NCBI RefSeq assembly: GCF_014836665.1
Contig: NZ_JACSQJ010000001.1
Span: 1 to 64,000, forward strand
Source of the DNA: Luteimonas colneyensis
GTDB taxonomy: Bacteria > Pseudomonadota > Gammaproteobacteria > Xanthomonadales > Xanthomonadaceae
DNA length: 64,000 nt
Reading direction: 5' to 3'
Part shown: positions 43,204 through 53,961 of the stretch, in pieces
Position numbering within the stretch: position 1 is the stretch's first letter
How the letters are laid out: the number at the start of each line of letters is the position of its first letter
Made by a program: the position numbers and the translations under genes
Notes under the pieces: generated by a model
The model's input: the letters and a program-made list of their open reading frames with translations, nothing else
Told to the model about the DNA's origin: nothing
Database searches by the model: none

Positions 43204-44390
43204 GACGCCGCGTCCGCCGGCGCGGACACGTGGCGTGGATCGAGCAGTTCGGCCACCGCGGTCGCGGCCTCGCGCGAGGCGTCGCGACGCAGCTGCAGGT
43301 GCAGGTCGCGGTAGCGCGGTTCGAGCGCCTCGATCGCCTCCGGCTGCGAGAACCAGGCCAGCACCGCGTCGGCCAGCGCGACCGGCGTGCAGTCGTCCTG
43401 CATCAGCTCGGGCGCGATGGTCTCGCCCGCGAGCACGTTGGGCAGGGCGTAGCGGTCGACCTTCAGCAGACCGAGGCCCTTCACGATGGCGTGCGTCGTC
43501 GGCGAGATCCGGTAGCCGACCACCATCGGGCGCTTGGCCAGCATCGCCTCCAGCGTGGCCGTGCCCGAGGCCAGCAGCACCACGTCGGAGGCCACCATCG
43601 CCGCGCGCGCGGAGCCGTCGAGCAGCCGGACCCGCGGCGCCGTGGCGCCGGGCACCGGCAGCAGCTTCTCCAGCGCTGCGCGGCAGGCGGCGTTGGCGGC
43701 CGGCACCAGCACCTGCAGCCCCGGGACGCGTTCGGCGACCAGCGCGGCCGCCTGCAGGAAGGTCGGCGCCAGACGCTCGATCTCGCCCAGGCGCGAACCC
43801 GGCAACACCGCCAGCGCGGGAACGTCCTGGTCCACGCCCAGCGTCGCGCGCGCGCCGCGCCGGTCCGGGTTGAGCGGCATCGCATCGGCCATGGGGTGGC
43901 CCACGAAGCGCGCGTCGACGCCGTGGCGGGCATAGATCGCCGGCTCCATCGGGAACAGGCAGAGCACGCGGTCGGCGCTGCGGCCGATCTTCGCCGCGCG
44001 GCCCTGGCGCCAGGCCCAGACCGAAGGGCTGACGTAGTGCACGGTGCACACGCCGCGGGCCTTGAGCTGGCGCTCGAGGCCAAGGTTGAAGTCGGGCGCG
44101 TCGATGCCGATGAAGGCGTCGGGCCTCCAGTCCAGGATGCGCCGCCGCAGGCCGCGGCGCAGCCGCAGCAGTCGCGGCAGGTGCGCCAGCACTTCGGACA
44201 GCCCCATCACGGCGAGCTCGCCGGCGTCGTGCCAGGTCTCCATGCCGGCCGCGCGCATGGCGTCGCCGCCGATCCCGGCGAACTCCGCGTCGGGGAAGCG
44301 TTCGCGCAGCCCGTCGACCAGGCCGGCGCCAAGCAGGTCGCCGGAGGCTTCGCCGGCGACCAGCGCGAAGCGCGGCCCGCCGCCGGTCAC
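43200..44390 (-). CDS. lpxB: Lipid-A-disaccharide synthase
   Basis: This 396-residue glycosyltransferase joins UDP-2,3-diacylglucosamine and lipid X. The signature [17 protein letters not shown] is at the start, followed by [24 protein letters not shown], and [13 protein letters not shown]. The GTG start overlaps the lpxA stop (GTGA), and the 3' end is coupled to rnhB in the same way. Confidence 0.96.
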   Translation of the reverse strand: MTGGGPRFALVAGEASGDLLGAGLVDGLRERFPDAEFAGIGGDAMRAAGMETWHDAGELAVMGLSEVLAHLPRLLRLRRGLRRRILDWRPDAFIGIDAPDFNLGLERQLKARGVCTVHYVSPSVWAWRQGRAAKIGRSADRVLCLFPMEPAIYARHGVDARFVGHPMADAMPLNPDRRGARATLGVDQDVPALAVLPGSRLGEIERLAPTFLQAAALVAERVPGLQVLVPAANAACRAALEKLLPVPGATAPRVRLLDGSARAAMVASDVVLLASGTATLEAMLAKRPMVVGYRISPTTHAIVKGLGLLKVDRYALPNVLAGETIAPELMQDDCTPVALADAVLAWFSQPEAIEALEPRYRDLHLQLRRDASREAATAVAELLDPRHVSAPADAAS

Positions 44391-45172
44391 CGCAGCAGCG
44401 GCCTGTCGCCGCCCTCGATGAAGTCCAGCATCAGGCGCACGTCGTCGCTGCCTGCGGCGAGCTCGGCGAGCTTCGCGCGCGCCTCGTCCAGCGCCTCGCC
44501 GGACATGTAGACGGCACGGTAGGCACGCCTGATCGCGGCGATGCGGTCGGCGTCGAAGCCGCGGCGCTTCAGGCCTTCGGCGTTGATCCCGCGCGGCCGG
44601 CCGTAGCCGTCCTGCGCGACCATCAGGAAGGGCGCCACGTCGCCGTTGACGAAGGCGCCCATGCCGATGAAGGCGTGGTCGCCGATGCGGCAGAACTGGT
44701 GCACGCCGGCGAAGCCGCTGAGGATCACGTGGTCGCCCACCACGACGTGGCCGGCGAGCGTGGCGTTGTTGGAGAAGATGCAGTGGTCGCCGACGACGCA
44801 GTCATGGGCGACGTGCGTGTACGCCAGCAGCCAGTTGTCGCTGCCGATGCGGGTCACGCCGCCGCCGTCGCCGGTGCCGCGGTTGATCGTGGCGAACTCG
44901 CGGATGACGTTGCGGTCGCCGATCTCCAGGCGCACGGTCTCGCCGCGGAACTTCTTGTCCTGCGGTTCGCCGCCGATCGCGGCGTGGCCGTGGACGTGGT
45001 TGTCGCGGCCGATGCGCGTCGGACCCAGGACGCTGCAGTGCGGCCCGATGCGCGTGCCGGCGCCGATCTCGACCCCGGCGCCGATGATCGTGAAGGCGCC
45101 GATGCTGGCGCCCTCGCCGATCACGGCCGAGGGATCGACGATCGCGCTGGCGTGGATGGCCGCGGCGGCCAT
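44387..45172 (-). CDS. lpxA: UDP-N-acetylglucosamine acyltransferase LpxA
   Basis: This 261-residue left-handed beta-helix enzyme attaches the first 3-hydroxyacyl chain in lipid A synthesis. Hexapeptide repeats run from [24 protein letters not shown] includes the catalytic-loop region (HVAHDC and VHQFC histidines). GLKRRGF leads to the C-terminal helices. The length matches E. coli (262). The start used begins one base after the fabZ stop; an ATG 9 bases earlier would overlap it. Confidence 0.95.
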   Translation of the reverse strand: MAAAAIHASAIVDPSAVIGEGASIGAFTIIGAGVEIGAGTRIGPHCSVLGPTRIGRDNHVHGHAAIGGEPQDKKFRGETVRLEIGDRNVIREFATINRGTGDGGGVTRIGSDNWLLAYTHVAHDCVVGDHCIFSNNATLAGHVVVGDHVILSGFAGVHQFCRIGDHAFIGMGAFVNGDVAPFLMVAQDGYGRPRGINAEGLKRRGFDADRIAAIRRAYRAVYMSGEALDEARAKLAELAAGSDDVRLMLDFIEGGDRPLLR

Positions 45173-45173
45173 C

Positions 45174-45638
45174 TCAGGCATCGACCTCGGCGCACAGGAT
45201 GTCGGCGCTGGCGACCTGCTTGCCATCCACGCTGGCGACGCCGCAGTAGAGCGTCATGTTGCGGATCTCGCGCTTGACCGTGACCTCGATGTCGAGCCGG
45301 TCGCCGGGCACCACCATGTTGGCGAAGCGGGCGTTGTCCACCTTGACCAGGTAGGACAGCCGGCCGACGTGGCTGGCGCCGCCGCGCGCGAGTTGGGTCA
45401 GCAGGCCGCCGCCCTGGGCCATGGCCTCGATCACCAGCACGCCGGGCATCACCGGGCGGTCGGGGAAGTGGCCCTGGAAATAGGCCTCGTTGGAGGTGAC
45501 GTTCTTGTAGGCGAGCACGCGCTTCGCTTCGGCGTCGAACTCCACCACGCGGTCGATCAGCAGGAACGGGTAGCGGTGGGGCAGCATGGTGCGGATGCCT
45601 TCCACGCCGATCGGGAACGTGAACTTGCCGGCGGTCAT
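45174..45638 (-). CDS. fabZ: 3-hydroxyacyl-ACP dehydratase FabZ
   Basis: This 154-residue hot-dog enzyme dehydrates 3-hydroxyacyl-ACP in fatty acid synthesis. [36 protein letters not shown] (catalytic His and Glu) are complete. The ATG overlaps the lpxD stop (ATGA). It competes with LpxA and LpxD for hydroxyacyl-ACP, so the shared operon balances phospholipid and lipid A synthesis. Confidence 0.96.
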   Translation of the reverse strand: MTAGKFTFPIGVEGIRTMLPHRYPFLLIDRVVEFDAEAKRVLAYKNVTSNEAYFQGHFPDRPVMPGVLVIEAMAQGGGLLTQLARGGASHVGRLSYLVKVDNARFANMVVPGDRLDIEVTVKREIRNMTLYCGVASVDGKQVASADILCAEVDA

Positions 45639-46657
45639 GTCTTCTCCTTGCCGAGCGCCTGCACCTGGCGGGCGAGCGCGTCGAGTTGCCTGAAACGGGC
45701 CGCGCTCCTGCGCCAGCTCCGGTTGTCCATGAGCGGCGTGCCGGACGAGTATTCGCCGGGCGCGTCGATCGATGCGGTGACCAGGGCCATCGCGGTGATG
45801 GTGACCCGGTCGCAGATGCTGATGTGGCCGACGATGCCGGCGGCGCCGCCGATCAGGCAGTAGCGGCCGATCGTGGTGCTGCCCGCCACCGCGACGCAGC
45901 CGGCCATTGCCGTGTGCGCGCCGATGCGGACGTTGTGGGCGATCTGGATCTGGTTGTCGAGGCGCACGTCCTCGCCGAGCACCGTGTCCTCGATGGCGCC
46001 GCGGTCGATGGTGGTGTTGGCGCCGATCTCGCAGTCGTCGCCGACCACCACGCCGCCCTGCTGCGGGACCTTGATCCAGCGCCCGGCGTCCATGGCCAGG
46101 CCGAAGCCATCGGCGCCCAGGACGGCGCCGGGATGGACCAGCACGCGCTCGCCCAGGCGCACGCGGCGCACCAGGGTCACGCGTGCGACCAGGCGGCTGC
46201 CGGCGCCGATCGTGCAGTCCTCGCCGATGACGCAGCCCGGGCCGACGATCGCGCCGGGCCCGATCCGCGATCGCGCGCCCACGCAGGCCAGCGGGCCGAT
46301 CTCGGCGCCGGGATCGACCACGGCGGATCCGTCGACCACGGCCGAGGGATGCACGCCGGGGTTCGCCGCCGGCACCGGGTCGAACAGCGCCGCGATCTTC
46401 GCGAAGGCGACGTAGGGGTCGCGTGCGACCAGCAGGGTGCGCTCCAGGCCCCCGGCATCCTCCCCGCGCACCACCACGACGCCGGCGGTGGAATCGGCCA
46501 GCTGGCTGCGGTAGCGGGGATTGGACAGGAAGGACAGCTGCCGCGGCCCGGCGCCGGCCAGGGTGGCCACGGACTCGACCACGGCGTCGCCATCGCCGCG
46601 CAGCGACAGGCCGAAGCGTTCGGCCAGGGCCGCCGCCGTGTACGTCGTGGACTGCAT
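45635..46657 (-). CDS. lpxD: UDP-3-O-(3-hydroxyacyl)glucosamine N-acyltransferase LpxD
   Basis: This 340-residue enzyme adds the second acyl chain in lipid A synthesis. The N-terminal uridine-binding domain (LSFLSNPRYRSQL) is followed by hexapeptide repeats from HPSAVVDGSAVVDPGAEIGP, with the conserved GADGFGLAMDAGRW and the catalytic HNVRIGAHTAMAG. The C-terminus is a helix. It lies directly downstream of bamA with an 18-base gap; no skp gene intervenes. Confidence 0.96.
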   Translation of the reverse strand: MQSTTYTAAALAERFGLSLRGDGDAVVESVATLAGAGPRQLSFLSNPRYRSQLADSTAGVVVVRGEDAGGLERTLLVARDPYVAFAKIAALFDPVPAANPGVHPSAVVDGSAVVDPGAEIGPLACVGARSRIGPGAIVGPGCVIGEDCTIGAGSRLVARVTLVRRVRLGERVLVHPGAVLGADGFGLAMDAGRWIKVPQQGGVVVGDDCEIGANTTIDRGAIEDTVLGEDVRLDNQIQIAHNVRIGAHTAMAGCVAVAGSTTIGRYCLIGGAAGIVGHISICDRVTITAMALVTASIDAPGEYSSGTPLMDNRSWRRSAARFRQLDALARQVQALGKEKT

Positions 46658-46675
46658 CCCGCGAGCCCCCGGCGG

Positions 46676-49138
46676 CTAGAACGCGCCGCCGAAGGTGAAC
46701 TGCAGGCGCTCCAGCTCGTCGCCGTCCTCCTTGCGGAGCGGCATCGCGTAGCTGATCGAGATCGGACCCACCGGCGCGCGCCACATCAGGGCCACGCCGG
46801 CCGAGGCGCGCAGCTCGCCGGCGTCGAACGCGTCGGCGTCCTTGAACACGTTGCCGAAGTCGACGAAGGCCGAGACGCGCGCGGCCGGAGAGTCGAGCAG
46901 GGTCGGGAAGAACATCTCCAGCGAGCCGATCGTCTTCACCGCGCCGCCGATGACCTGCTGGTAGCTGCTGTTCCAGGCGGCCTCGCGCGGACCCAGCGTG
47001 TTGTCGCGGAAGCCGCGCACCGAGCGTGCGCCACCGGCGTAGAAGTTCTCGAAGAACGGCAGGCCGTCGGCCACCGCCTCGCGCGGGATGGGATCGCCGG
47101 TGGGCGGCGCGTCCTCGTCGGCGGGGATGTAGGGGTCGTAGACGATGCCGTAGCGGGCGTCGCCGTAGCTGTCGCCGTAGCCGAGCTCGAGGCGCGTGTT
47201 GAGCACCATCGCCCGCGAGATCGGCCAGTACTTGGAGAACTCGTAGTTGAGCTTGAAGTACTCGGCCGTGGAGCCGGGCAGGGTCACTTCCGCCGAGACG
47301 CGCTGCAGGGTGCCGCGGGTGGGCTGCAGGAAGTCGTTGCGGGTGTCGCGCGCCCAGCTCACCTCGCCGCGCCAGGCGTGGAAGGTGCGCTGGCCGATGA
47401 CGTCGATGTAGTCGACGATCGACTGCGGCGAGCTGCCGCGCCACGCGAAGATCTGGTTGCTGTCGATGCCGAACATCGCCGAGACGGTGTCGTGCTCGGT
47501 GATCGGCACGCCCAGCACCATCTGGGCGGCGCGGCTGGTCGACGAATATTGCGCGGTGTTGAACTCGGAGTTGTCGAACTCGCGCCACCACAGGTTGTAG
47601 CCCAGCGACAGGCCGCTGTCGTTGAAGTACGGGTTCATGTACGAGAACGAGTAGCGCTGCAGGTAGACGTTGCGCTGCGCCTCGATCGAGATCCGGTTGC
47701 CGCTGCCGAGGAAGTTGTTCTGCGACAGCTGCACCGAGGTGGTCATGCCGCTGAGCTGGGAGTAGCCCAGGCCGAACATGAAGCTGCCGGACGTGGTCTC
47801 GGCGACGCTGAACTCCACGTCCACCTGGTCGTTGCTGCCGGGGACCGGCTTCGTCTCGACGTTGACGCTGCCGGACTCGAAGAAGCCCAGGCGCTGCAGG
47901 CGCACCTTCGAGCGGTCGATGGCGGCCTGCGAATACCACGCGCCCTCGAACTGGCGCATCTCGCGGCGCATCACCTCGTCGGCGGTGCGGCTGTTGCCCT
48001 TGAACACGATGCGTCGGACGCTCACGCGCGGGCCCGGCACGACCTGCAGGTTGATGTCGACCAGACGGTTCTCGCGGTCGATCTCGGGCACCACGTTCAC
48101 CTGGGCGAAGGTGTAGCCGATGTTGCTGAGGGTCGCGGAGATCTGCTCGGAGCTGAACTCGAGCAGGGCGCGCGAGAAGGTCATCTCGGGCTTCAGCAGC
48201 ACCAGGCGCTCGATGTCCTCCTTCGGCAGGATCGTGTCGCCGGTGACCTCCACCGAGTCGACCGTGTACACCTCGCCCTCGGTGAGGCCGGCGGTGATGT
48301 ACATGTCGCGCTTGTCGGGGCTGATGGAGACCTGGATGTTGTCCTCGCTGAAGTCGACGTAGCCGCGGTCGAGGTAGAAGTTGCGCAGCTTCTCGCGGTC
48401 GCCCTCGAGCTTCTCGCGCGAGTACTGGTCGTCGCGGCGGTACCAGCTCAGCCAGTTGCTGGTGCCGGATTCCCAGGTGTCGGTGAGCGTCTCGTCGTCG
48501 AAGACCTCGTTGCCGACGAGGTTGATGTGGCGGATCTTCGCCGCCTTGCCTTCGTCGACCTTGATGCCGATGTCGACGCGGTTGCGGTCCAGCGGCGACA
48601 CCGTGGGCGTGACCACCACGTTGTACTTGCCGCGGTTGTTGTACTGGCGGGTGAGTTCCTGGGTGACGCGGTCCAGCGCCAGCCGGTCGAAGGTCTCGCC
48701 CTCGGCCAGGCCGATGTCGGTCAGGCCCTTGGTCAGGTCCTCGGTCTTGATGTCCTTGTTGCCGGTCAGCGTCAGCTTGTTGATCGCCGGGCGCTCCTTC
48801 ACCTGGATCACCAGGATGTCGCCCTGGCGGCCGGCGCTGATGTCCTCGAAGAAGCCGGTCGCGTACAGCGCGCGGATGGCGTCGCCGATGCGGCTGCCGT
48901 CGACCGTGTCGCCGCGCTCGATCGGCAGGTAGGTGAAGACGGTGCCGGCGCCGATGCGCTGCAGGCCGTCGACGCGGATGTCGGACACCGTGAACGCGCC
49001 AGGCACGGGGGCCGTGGCCGGCTGGGGTGCGACGCCGAAGGCGGCCTGGGGGTCGACCGGCTGCTGGGCCCAGGCCGGCGCTGCGAGCGTCGAGGCGAGG
49101 GCGATGGCGAGCAGGCGGCGGTTCGGGAATCGCGTCAT
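46676..49138 (-). CDS. bamA: Outer membrane assembly protein BamA
   Basis: This 820-residue Omp85 protein is the central subunit that folds beta-barrels into the outer membrane. A signal peptide ends APAWAQ (about residue 25). Five POTRA domains follow (about 45-440; first begins FTVSDIRVDGLQRIGAGTVF), then a 16-strand barrel with the conserved RSVRGF motif and a C-terminal strand ending in Phe. The start MTRFPNRRLL was chosen because it gives a normal signal peptide. It lies between rseP and lpxD. Confidence 0.97.
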   Translation of the reverse strand: MTRFPNRRLLAIALASTLAAPAWAQQPVDPQAAFGVAPQPATAPVPGAFTVSDIRVDGLQRIGAGTVFTYLPIERGDTVDGSRIGDAIRALYATGFFEDISAGRQGDILVIQVKERPAINKLTLTGNKDIKTEDLTKGLTDIGLAEGETFDRLALDRVTQELTRQYNNRGKYNVVVTPTVSPLDRNRVDIGIKVDEGKAAKIRHINLVGNEVFDDETLTDTWESGTSNWLSWYRRDDQYSREKLEGDREKLRNFYLDRGYVDFSEDNIQVSISPDKRDMYITAGLTEGEVYTVDSVEVTGDTILPKEDIERLVLLKPEMTFSRALLEFSSEQISATLSNIGYTFAQVNVVPEIDRENRLVDINLQVVPGPRVSVRRIVFKGNSRTADEVMRREMRQFEGAWYSQAAIDRSKVRLQRLGFFESGSVNVETKPVPGSNDQVDVEFSVAETTSGSFMFGLGYSQLSGMTTSVQLSQNNFLGSGNRISIEAQRNVYLQRYSFSYMNPYFNDSGLSLGYNLWWREFDNSEFNTAQYSSTSRAAQMVLGVPITEHDTVSAMFGIDSNQIFAWRGSSPQSIVDYIDVIGQRTFHAWRGEVSWARDTRNDFLQPTRGTLQRVSAEVTLPGSTAEYFKLNYEFSKYWPISRAMVLNTRLELGYGDSYGDARYGIVYDPYIPADEDAPPTGDPIPREAVADGLPFFENFYAGGARSVRGFRDNTLGPREAAWNSSYQQVIGGAVKTIGSLEMFFPTLLDSPAARVSAFVDFGNVFKDADAFDAGELRASAGVALMWRAPVGPISISYAMPLRKEDGDELERLQFTFGGAF

Positions 49139-49204
49139 CAATGGCGTCCGGGTCTGGCGTTGCGTGGGGGTGGGGCGGTGGGTCCGGCGGTCATGCATGC
49201 GGCG

Positions 49205-50563
49205 TCATCGCACCAGTTGCAGGATGTCGTTGTAGAACGCCAGGCCCATGAGGCCCGCGAGCATCGCGAGGCCGATGTACTGCCCGGCGATCATGGCGCG
49301 CTCGCTCAAGGGGCTGCCCTTGACCAACTCGATAAGGTAATACAACAGGTGACCGCCGTCCAAGATCGGGATCGGCAGCAGGTTGATGATCGCCAGGCTC
49401 AGCGAAAGCAGGGCGAGGAAGTTCAGGAACCAGGCCGCACCGCGGTTCGCCGAGGCGTTGGCGTAGCGGGCGATGGTGATCGGCCCGGAGACGTTCTCGA
49501 CCGAGGCCCGGCCGCTGGCCATGCGCCAGACCATGCCGACGGTGTCGCGGGCCAGTCGCCAGGTCTCGCCGAACGCGGCGGGAATGGCCGCGAGCGGCCC
49601 GTGGCGCAGGGTGGCGTCGTGCAGGGCGCCGGTGCCGGCGTCCGGTTCGATGCCCAGCGCCCAGAACGGGGCCTCGCCGCCCGCCGGCGTCGCCAGCGTG
49701 GGGGTGATCTCGAGCGCCATGCGCTCGCCGTCGCGTTCGACCTCGACCATGCCGCCGCCGCCCTGGCCGCCCAGCGCCTGGACCAGGGGCCGGATGTCGG
49801 CGAAGGCGTGCACCGGCGCGCCATCGATGGCGGTGATGCGGTCGCCCTCGGCGAGCACGCCCCAGGCGGCGCTGCCCTCGACCACGCGGCCGACCTCGGC
49901 CGGCAGGACGAAGGCCTGCGGGAGCAGGCCGATGGCCTGCATCGCGCGGCGCTGGTCCAGGTCCGCCGGGAGCGTGGAGAGGCGCAGGGTGCGCGAGGCG
50001 TCCTGGCCGGCGGCGGTGCGCAGCCGGATCTCGACGTCGCGACGGTCGATGGCCGCGGTCACCAGGGCCATCGAGGCCTCGCTCCAGGTGGGCGTGGCGC
50101 GGTCGCCGACGGCGAGCAGGGTGTCGCCCGGCGACAGGCCGGACTCCGCGGCGACGCCCTGCACCTGGCCCAGCAGCGGCTGGTAGTCGGGCCGCCCGAT
50201 CACGAACATCGCCCACAGCAGGGCCACGCACAGCAGCAGGTTGGCGACGGGGCCGGCGGCCACGATCGCGATGCGCTGCCAGACCGACTTGCGGTTGAAC
50301 GCCGCGTCGCGTTCGTGCTCGGCGACGTCGCCCTCGCGCTCGTCGAGCATCCGCACGTAGCCCCCCAGCGGCAGCGCGGCGACCACGTATTCGGTGCCGT
50401 CCCGGCCCAGGCGCTTCCACAGCGGGCGGCCGAAGCCGACCGAGAACCGCAGCACCTTGACGCCGTTGCGGCGGGCGACCCAGAAGTGCCCGAACTCGTG
50501 GAATGTCACCAGCACGCCGAGGCTGACGATCATCCACCACACCGAACCGAGGAACGTAGTCAT
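49205..50563 (-). CDS. rseP: Site-2 intramembrane zinc protease RseP
   Basis: This 452-residue protease cleaves the anti-sigma factor RseA in the sigma-E envelope stress response. HEFGH at residues 22-26 is the zinc motif in the first membrane helix. Two PDZ-like domains (about 110-320) follow, with the second metal ligand in NLLPIPILDGGH. Its neighbours dxr and bamA match the conserved order. Confidence 0.96.
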   Translation of the reverse strand: MTTFLGSVWWMIVSLGVLVTFHEFGHFWVARRNGVKVLRFSVGFGRPLWKRLGRDGTEYVVAALPLGGYVRMLDEREGDVAEHERDAAFNRKSVWQRIAIVAAGPVANLLLCVALLWAMFVIGRPDYQPLLGQVQGVAAESGLSPGDTLLAVGDRATPTWSEASMALVTAAIDRRDVEIRLRTAAGQDASRTLRLSTLPADLDQRRAMQAIGLLPQAFVLPAEVGRVVEGSAAWGVLAEGDRITAIDGAPVHAFADIRPLVQALGGQGGGGMVEVERDGERMALEITPTLATPAGGEAPFWALGIEPDAGTGALHDATLRHGPLAAIPAAFGETWRLARDTVGMVWRMASGRASVENVSGPITIARYANASANRGAAWFLNFLALLSLSLAIINLLPIPILDGGHLLYYLIELVKGSPLSERAMIAGQYIGLAMLAGLMGLAFYNDILQLVR

Positions 50564-50573
50564 GGCGTGCTCG

Positions 50574-51743
50574 TCAGGGGGCGTGGCGGGCGAGGGCGGC
50601 CCGGGTCGATGCGCGGGCGAGGGCGTCGGCTTCGCGCAGCGCCCCGAGGGACGCGGCGGGCCGGGCCGGCAGCGCGGCCAGCGCGTCTTCGACCAGGGCG
50701 GGAATCGCAAGGAAACCGATCCGGCCCTGAAGGAAGGCTGAAACCGCCTCCTCGTTGGCGGCGTTGAGCACCGCCGGTGCCGTTCCGCCCGCGCGCAGGG
50801 CGTCGAATGCCAAGCGCAGGCACGGGAAGGCGTCGGTATCGGGGGCCTCGAAGTCCAGCCGGCCCTGGGCCAGCAGGTCGAGTCCGCCGACCCCGGAGGC
50901 GATGCGCCGCGGCCAGCCGAGTCCGACCGCGAGCGCCGTGCGCATGTCCGGCAGGCCGAGCTGGGCGAGGGTGGAGCCGTCGATGAACTCCACCAGCGAA
51001 TGCACCAGGCTCTGCGGGTGCACCAGCACGTCGATGCGGTCGGCGGGCAGGCCGAACAGGTGGTGGGCCTCGATCACCTCCAGGCCCTTGTTCATCAGGG
51101 TGGCGGAGTCGACCGAGATCTTCGGGCCCATCGACCACTTCGGATGCGCCACCGCCTGCGCAGGCGTCACCTCCGCCAGCGACGCGCGGTCGCGGCCGCG
51201 GAACGGGCCGCCCGAGGCGGTGAGCACCAGCCGGCGCACGTCGGCGCAGTCGCCGTCCGCCGGCAGGCACTGGAAGATGGCGTTGTGCTCGCTGTCGATC
51301 GGGATGATGCGCGCGCCGCGGTCGCGGGCGGCCGCCATCACCAGCTCGCCGGCGAGCACCAGCGATTCCTTGTTCGCCAGCAGCAGGCGCTTTCCGGCAT
51401 TGGCCGCCGACAGCGTCGAATCCAGTCCCGCGGCGCCGACGATCGCGGCGACCACGGTGTCGCTGCCGCCGTCACCGGCCAGCGCGGCGATGGCCTCCAT
51501 GCCCGCGTGGGCGCGGGTCGGGAGGCCGGCTTCGCGCAGGCCCTCGCGCAGGCGCGGCAGCGCCGCCTCGTCGGCGATGGCGGCGTCGTCGGGGCGATGG
51601 CGGCGGCAGGCCTCGAGCAGCGCCTCGACCTGGCGGCCGGCCGCCAGCACGGAGGCGCGCATCGTCTCCGGATGCCGGGCGATGACGTCGAGCGCCGAGG
51701 TTCCGATCGAGCCCGTGGCGCCAAGGACGGCGACGCGCTGCAT
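50574..51743 (-). CDS. dxr: 1-deoxy-D-xylulose 5-phosphate reductoisomerase
   Basis: This 389-residue enzyme makes MEP in isoprenoid synthesis using NADPH. The nucleotide motif [14 protein letters not shown] is at residues 8-21. The metal and substrate site is seen in [35 protein letters not shown] and HPQSLVHS. The ATG overlaps the cdsA stop by 1 base (TGATG). It feeds ispA and uppS, also in this window. Confidence 0.97.
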   Translation of the reverse strand: MQRVAVLGATGSIGTSALDVIARHPETMRASVLAAGRQVEALLEACRRHRPDDAAIADEAALPRLREGLREAGLPTRAHAGMEAIAALAGDGGSDTVVAAIVGAAGLDSTLSAANAGKRLLLANKESLVLAGELVMAAARDRGARIIPIDSEHNAIFQCLPADGDCADVRRLVLTASGGPFRGRDRASLAEVTPAQAVAHPKWSMGPKISVDSATLMNKGLEVIEAHHLFGLPADRIDVLVHPQSLVHSLVEFIDGSTLAQLGLPDMRTALAVGLGWPRRIASGVGGLDLLAQGRLDFEAPDTDAFPCLRLAFDALRAGGTAPAVLNAANEEAVSAFLQGRIGFLAIPALVEDALAALPARPAASLGALREADALARASTRAALARHAP

Positions 51744-52567
51744 CAGAAGCCCAGCCAGATCTTGCCCAGCGCGAACACGGGCAGCGCGGCCAGCACGCTG
51801 TCGATGCGGTCCATGACGCCGCCGTGGCCGGGGATCAGGTTGCCCGAGTCCTTCACGCCGACGTGGCGCTTGAGCAGGCTTTCGAGCAGGTCGCCGACGA
51901 CCGAGAACAGCACCGTCAGCAGGGCCACCAGGGCGACCAGCGGCAGCTGCGCCAGACCGGTGCCGAGCATCCAGGCACCGGCCATCGCCACCACCACGCC
52001 CAGCAGCGCGCCGCCGACCAGGCCGGCGACGGTCTTGTTGGGGCTGATCCGCGGGGCCAGCTTGCGCTTGCCGAAGGCGCGCCCGGCGAAGTACGCGCCG
52101 GTGTCCGTGGCCCAGACGATCATCAGTGCCAGCAGCAGCCAGCCCGGGCCGTCGTTGTGCAGCAGGGCGAGGCCGCACCAGGCCGGCACCACCGCGAGGG
52201 TCGCCGCCGCGAGCTTGAACACGCGGGCATGGGTGTCGTGGTCGGACGCGAAGTCGTAGTGGACCAGCCAGAGCATCGCCAGCAGCCACCAGACCACGCC
52301 CAGCACCACCGCGAGCTTGAACAGCACCAGGGTCGCCGCCGTGCCTCCGGTGCCCCAGACCAGGGCCACCATCAGCATCAGGTTCAGCACCAGCAGCGCG
52401 CCGCGGGCGAGCGAGTCGTCGATCTCGGCCAGGCCGAACCACTCCCACAGCGCGGCCAGGAACACGATCGCGGCCGCCAGCATCATCCAGGGCGTGGGCA
52501 GGAGCAGCACGGAGGCGATGGCCACCGGGGCCATGACGAGCGCGGCGAGGATGCGGGTACGGGTCAT
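51743..52567 (-). CDS. cdsA: CDP-diglyceride synthase (phosphatidate cytidylyltransferase)
   Basis: This 274-residue membrane enzyme makes CDP-diacylglycerol from phosphatidate and CTP. About seven hydrophobic helices are visible, plus the C-terminal signature [21 protein letters not shown] and [11 protein letters not shown]. The start overlaps the uppS stop (ATGA). Confidence 0.95.
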   Translation of the reverse strand: MTRTRILAALVMAPVAIASVLLLPTPWMMLAAAIVFLAALWEWFGLAEIDDSLARGALLVLNLMLMVALVWGTGGTAATLVLFKLAVVLGVVWWLLAMLWLVHYDFASDHDTHARVFKLAAATLAVVPAWCGLALLHNDGPGWLLLALMIVWATDTGAYFAGRAFGKRKLAPRISPNKTVAGLVGGALLGVVVAMAGAWMLGTGLAQLPLVALVALLTVLFSVVGDLLESLLKRHVGVKDSGNLIPGHGGVMDRIDSVLAALPVFALGKIWLGF

Positions 52568-53325
52568 GGCGTCTCCGTGGGCGTGGCCGCGGCCACCTGG
52601 TCGCCGGTCAGGCCGAAGCGGCGCTCGCGGCTGGCGTAGTCGTCCAGCGCCTGCTGGAGGGTCGCCCTGTCGAGGTCCGGCCACAGGACCTCGGTGAACC
52701 AGAGTTCGGTATAGGCCAGCTGCCAGAGCAGGAAGTTGCTGATCCGCACGTCGCCGCCGGTGCGGATGAACAGGTCGGGCGGCGGCAGGTCCGACAGGGA
52801 GACGTGGCGACCGATCGCCGCCTCGTCGATGTCATCGGGGCGCAGGCGCCCTTCGGCCACTTCGACCGCCAGCGCGCGCGCGGCGGCCGCGATGTCCTGG
52901 CGTCCGCCGTAGCTGGCGGCGATGGCGAGCGTGAGCCTCCGGTTGCCGGCGGTGAGTGCCTCGGCGGCATCCATGCGCGCGACGATGCCGGCGTCGAAGC
53001 GGCTGCGCTCACCGATGAAGCGCACGCGCACGCCCCGGCGGTGCAGCTCGGCGACCTCGCGGTCGAGCGCGTTGAGGAACAGCTTCATCAGCGCACCGAC
53101 CTCGTCGGCCGGGCGGCCCCAGTTCTCGCTGGAGAACGCGAACAGGGTCAGCGCCGCGACGCCGCGCTCGAGGCAGAAGTCGATGCACAGGTTCACCGCG
53201 CGCGCGCCGGCGCGGTGGCCGATCATGCGCGGGCGGCGGCGGCGCGCGGCCCAGCGCCCGTTGCCATCCATGATGATGGCGACGTGTCGCGGGATGCCTG
53301 CGATGGTGGCGGGCGGGGCGCTCAT
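52564..53325 (-). CDS. uppS: Undecaprenyl diphosphate synthase
   Basis: This 253-residue cis-prenyltransferase makes the C55 lipid carrier for peptidoglycan and O-antigen. [13 protein letters not shown] contains the catalytic Asp20; [11 protein letters not shown] and the C-terminal [15 protein letters not shown] region, with FTEVLWPD, are complete. The start lies 10 bases after the frr stop. Confidence 0.96.
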   Translation of the reverse strand: MSAPPATIAGIPRHVAIIMDGNGRWAARRRRPRMIGHRAGARAVNLCIDFCLERGVAALTLFAFSSENWGRPADEVGALMKLFLNALDREVAELHRRGVRVRFIGERSRFDAGIVARMDAAEALTAGNRRLTLAIAASYGGRQDIAAAARALAVEVAEGRLRPDDIDEAAIGRHVSLSDLPPPDLFIRTGGDVRISNFLLWQLAYTELWFTEVLWPDLDRATLQQALDDYASRERRFGLTGDQVAAATPTETP

Positions 53326-53335
53326 CGAGTCGCCC

Positions 53336-53893
53336 TCAGACCGCCATCAGCTCCTGCTCCTTGGCCTTCACCACCTCGTCGACGTCCTTGATGGCGTCGT
53401 CGGTGAGCTTCTGCACTTCGGTCTCGAAGCGGCGCTCGTCGTCCTCGCTGATCGCCTTCTCCTTCAGGAGGTCCTTCGCCTGCTGGTTGGCGTCGCGGCG
53501 GATGTTGCGGATGGCGACCTTGGTCGACTCTCCCTCGGAGTGCACCAGTTTGCTCAGCTCGCGGCGACGCTCCTCGGTGAGCGCGGGCAGGTTGATGCGG
53601 ATCGTGGTGCCGGCGGTGTTCGGGGTCAGGCCCAGGTCGGAGGCGAGGATCGCCTTCTCGACCGCGGCGACCATGGGCTTCTCCCACGGCGTGATGGTGA
53701 GCGAACGGGCGTCGCTGACGGTCACCGAGGCCACCTGGGTCAGGGGCATGTCGGAACCGTAGTAGTTCACCTTCAGGTGGTCGACCAGCGCGGTGGACGC
53801 GCGGCCGGTGCGGACCTTGGTCAGGTCGTGGCGCAGCGCATCCACGCTCTTGGCCATGCGCGTCTGCGCGTCTTTCTTGATCTCGTTGAGCAT
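53336..53893 (-). CDS. frr: Ribosome recycling factor
   Basis: This 185-residue factor splits post-termination ribosomes with EF-G. Length and helical sequence match the family, including [22 protein letters not shown] and [31 protein letters not shown] (read as segments). It lies downstream of pyrH with a 68-base gap. Confidence 0.97.
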   Translation of the reverse strand: MLNEIKKDAQTRMAKSVDALRHDLTKVRTGRASTALVDHLKVNYYGSDMPLTQVASVTVSDARSLTITPWEKPMVAAVEKAILASDLGLTPNTAGTTIRINLPALTEERRRELSKLVHSEGESTKVAIRNIRRDANQQAKDLLKEKAISEDDERRFETEVQKLTDDAIKDVDEVVKAKEQELMAV

Positions 53894-53961
53894 CGGCTGC
53901 CCGCTCCTGTTCGCAATCGCGGGATTATAGGCGAAGCGGGTGCCGGCGGGCGCTCCGGGCG

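Noticed and set aside
45686..50767. Very long plus-strand open frame (about 1690 codons) opposite lpxD, bamA and rseP
   Set aside because: It is fully antisense to conserved genes and has no recognisable domain; its openness follows from GC-rich third positions.
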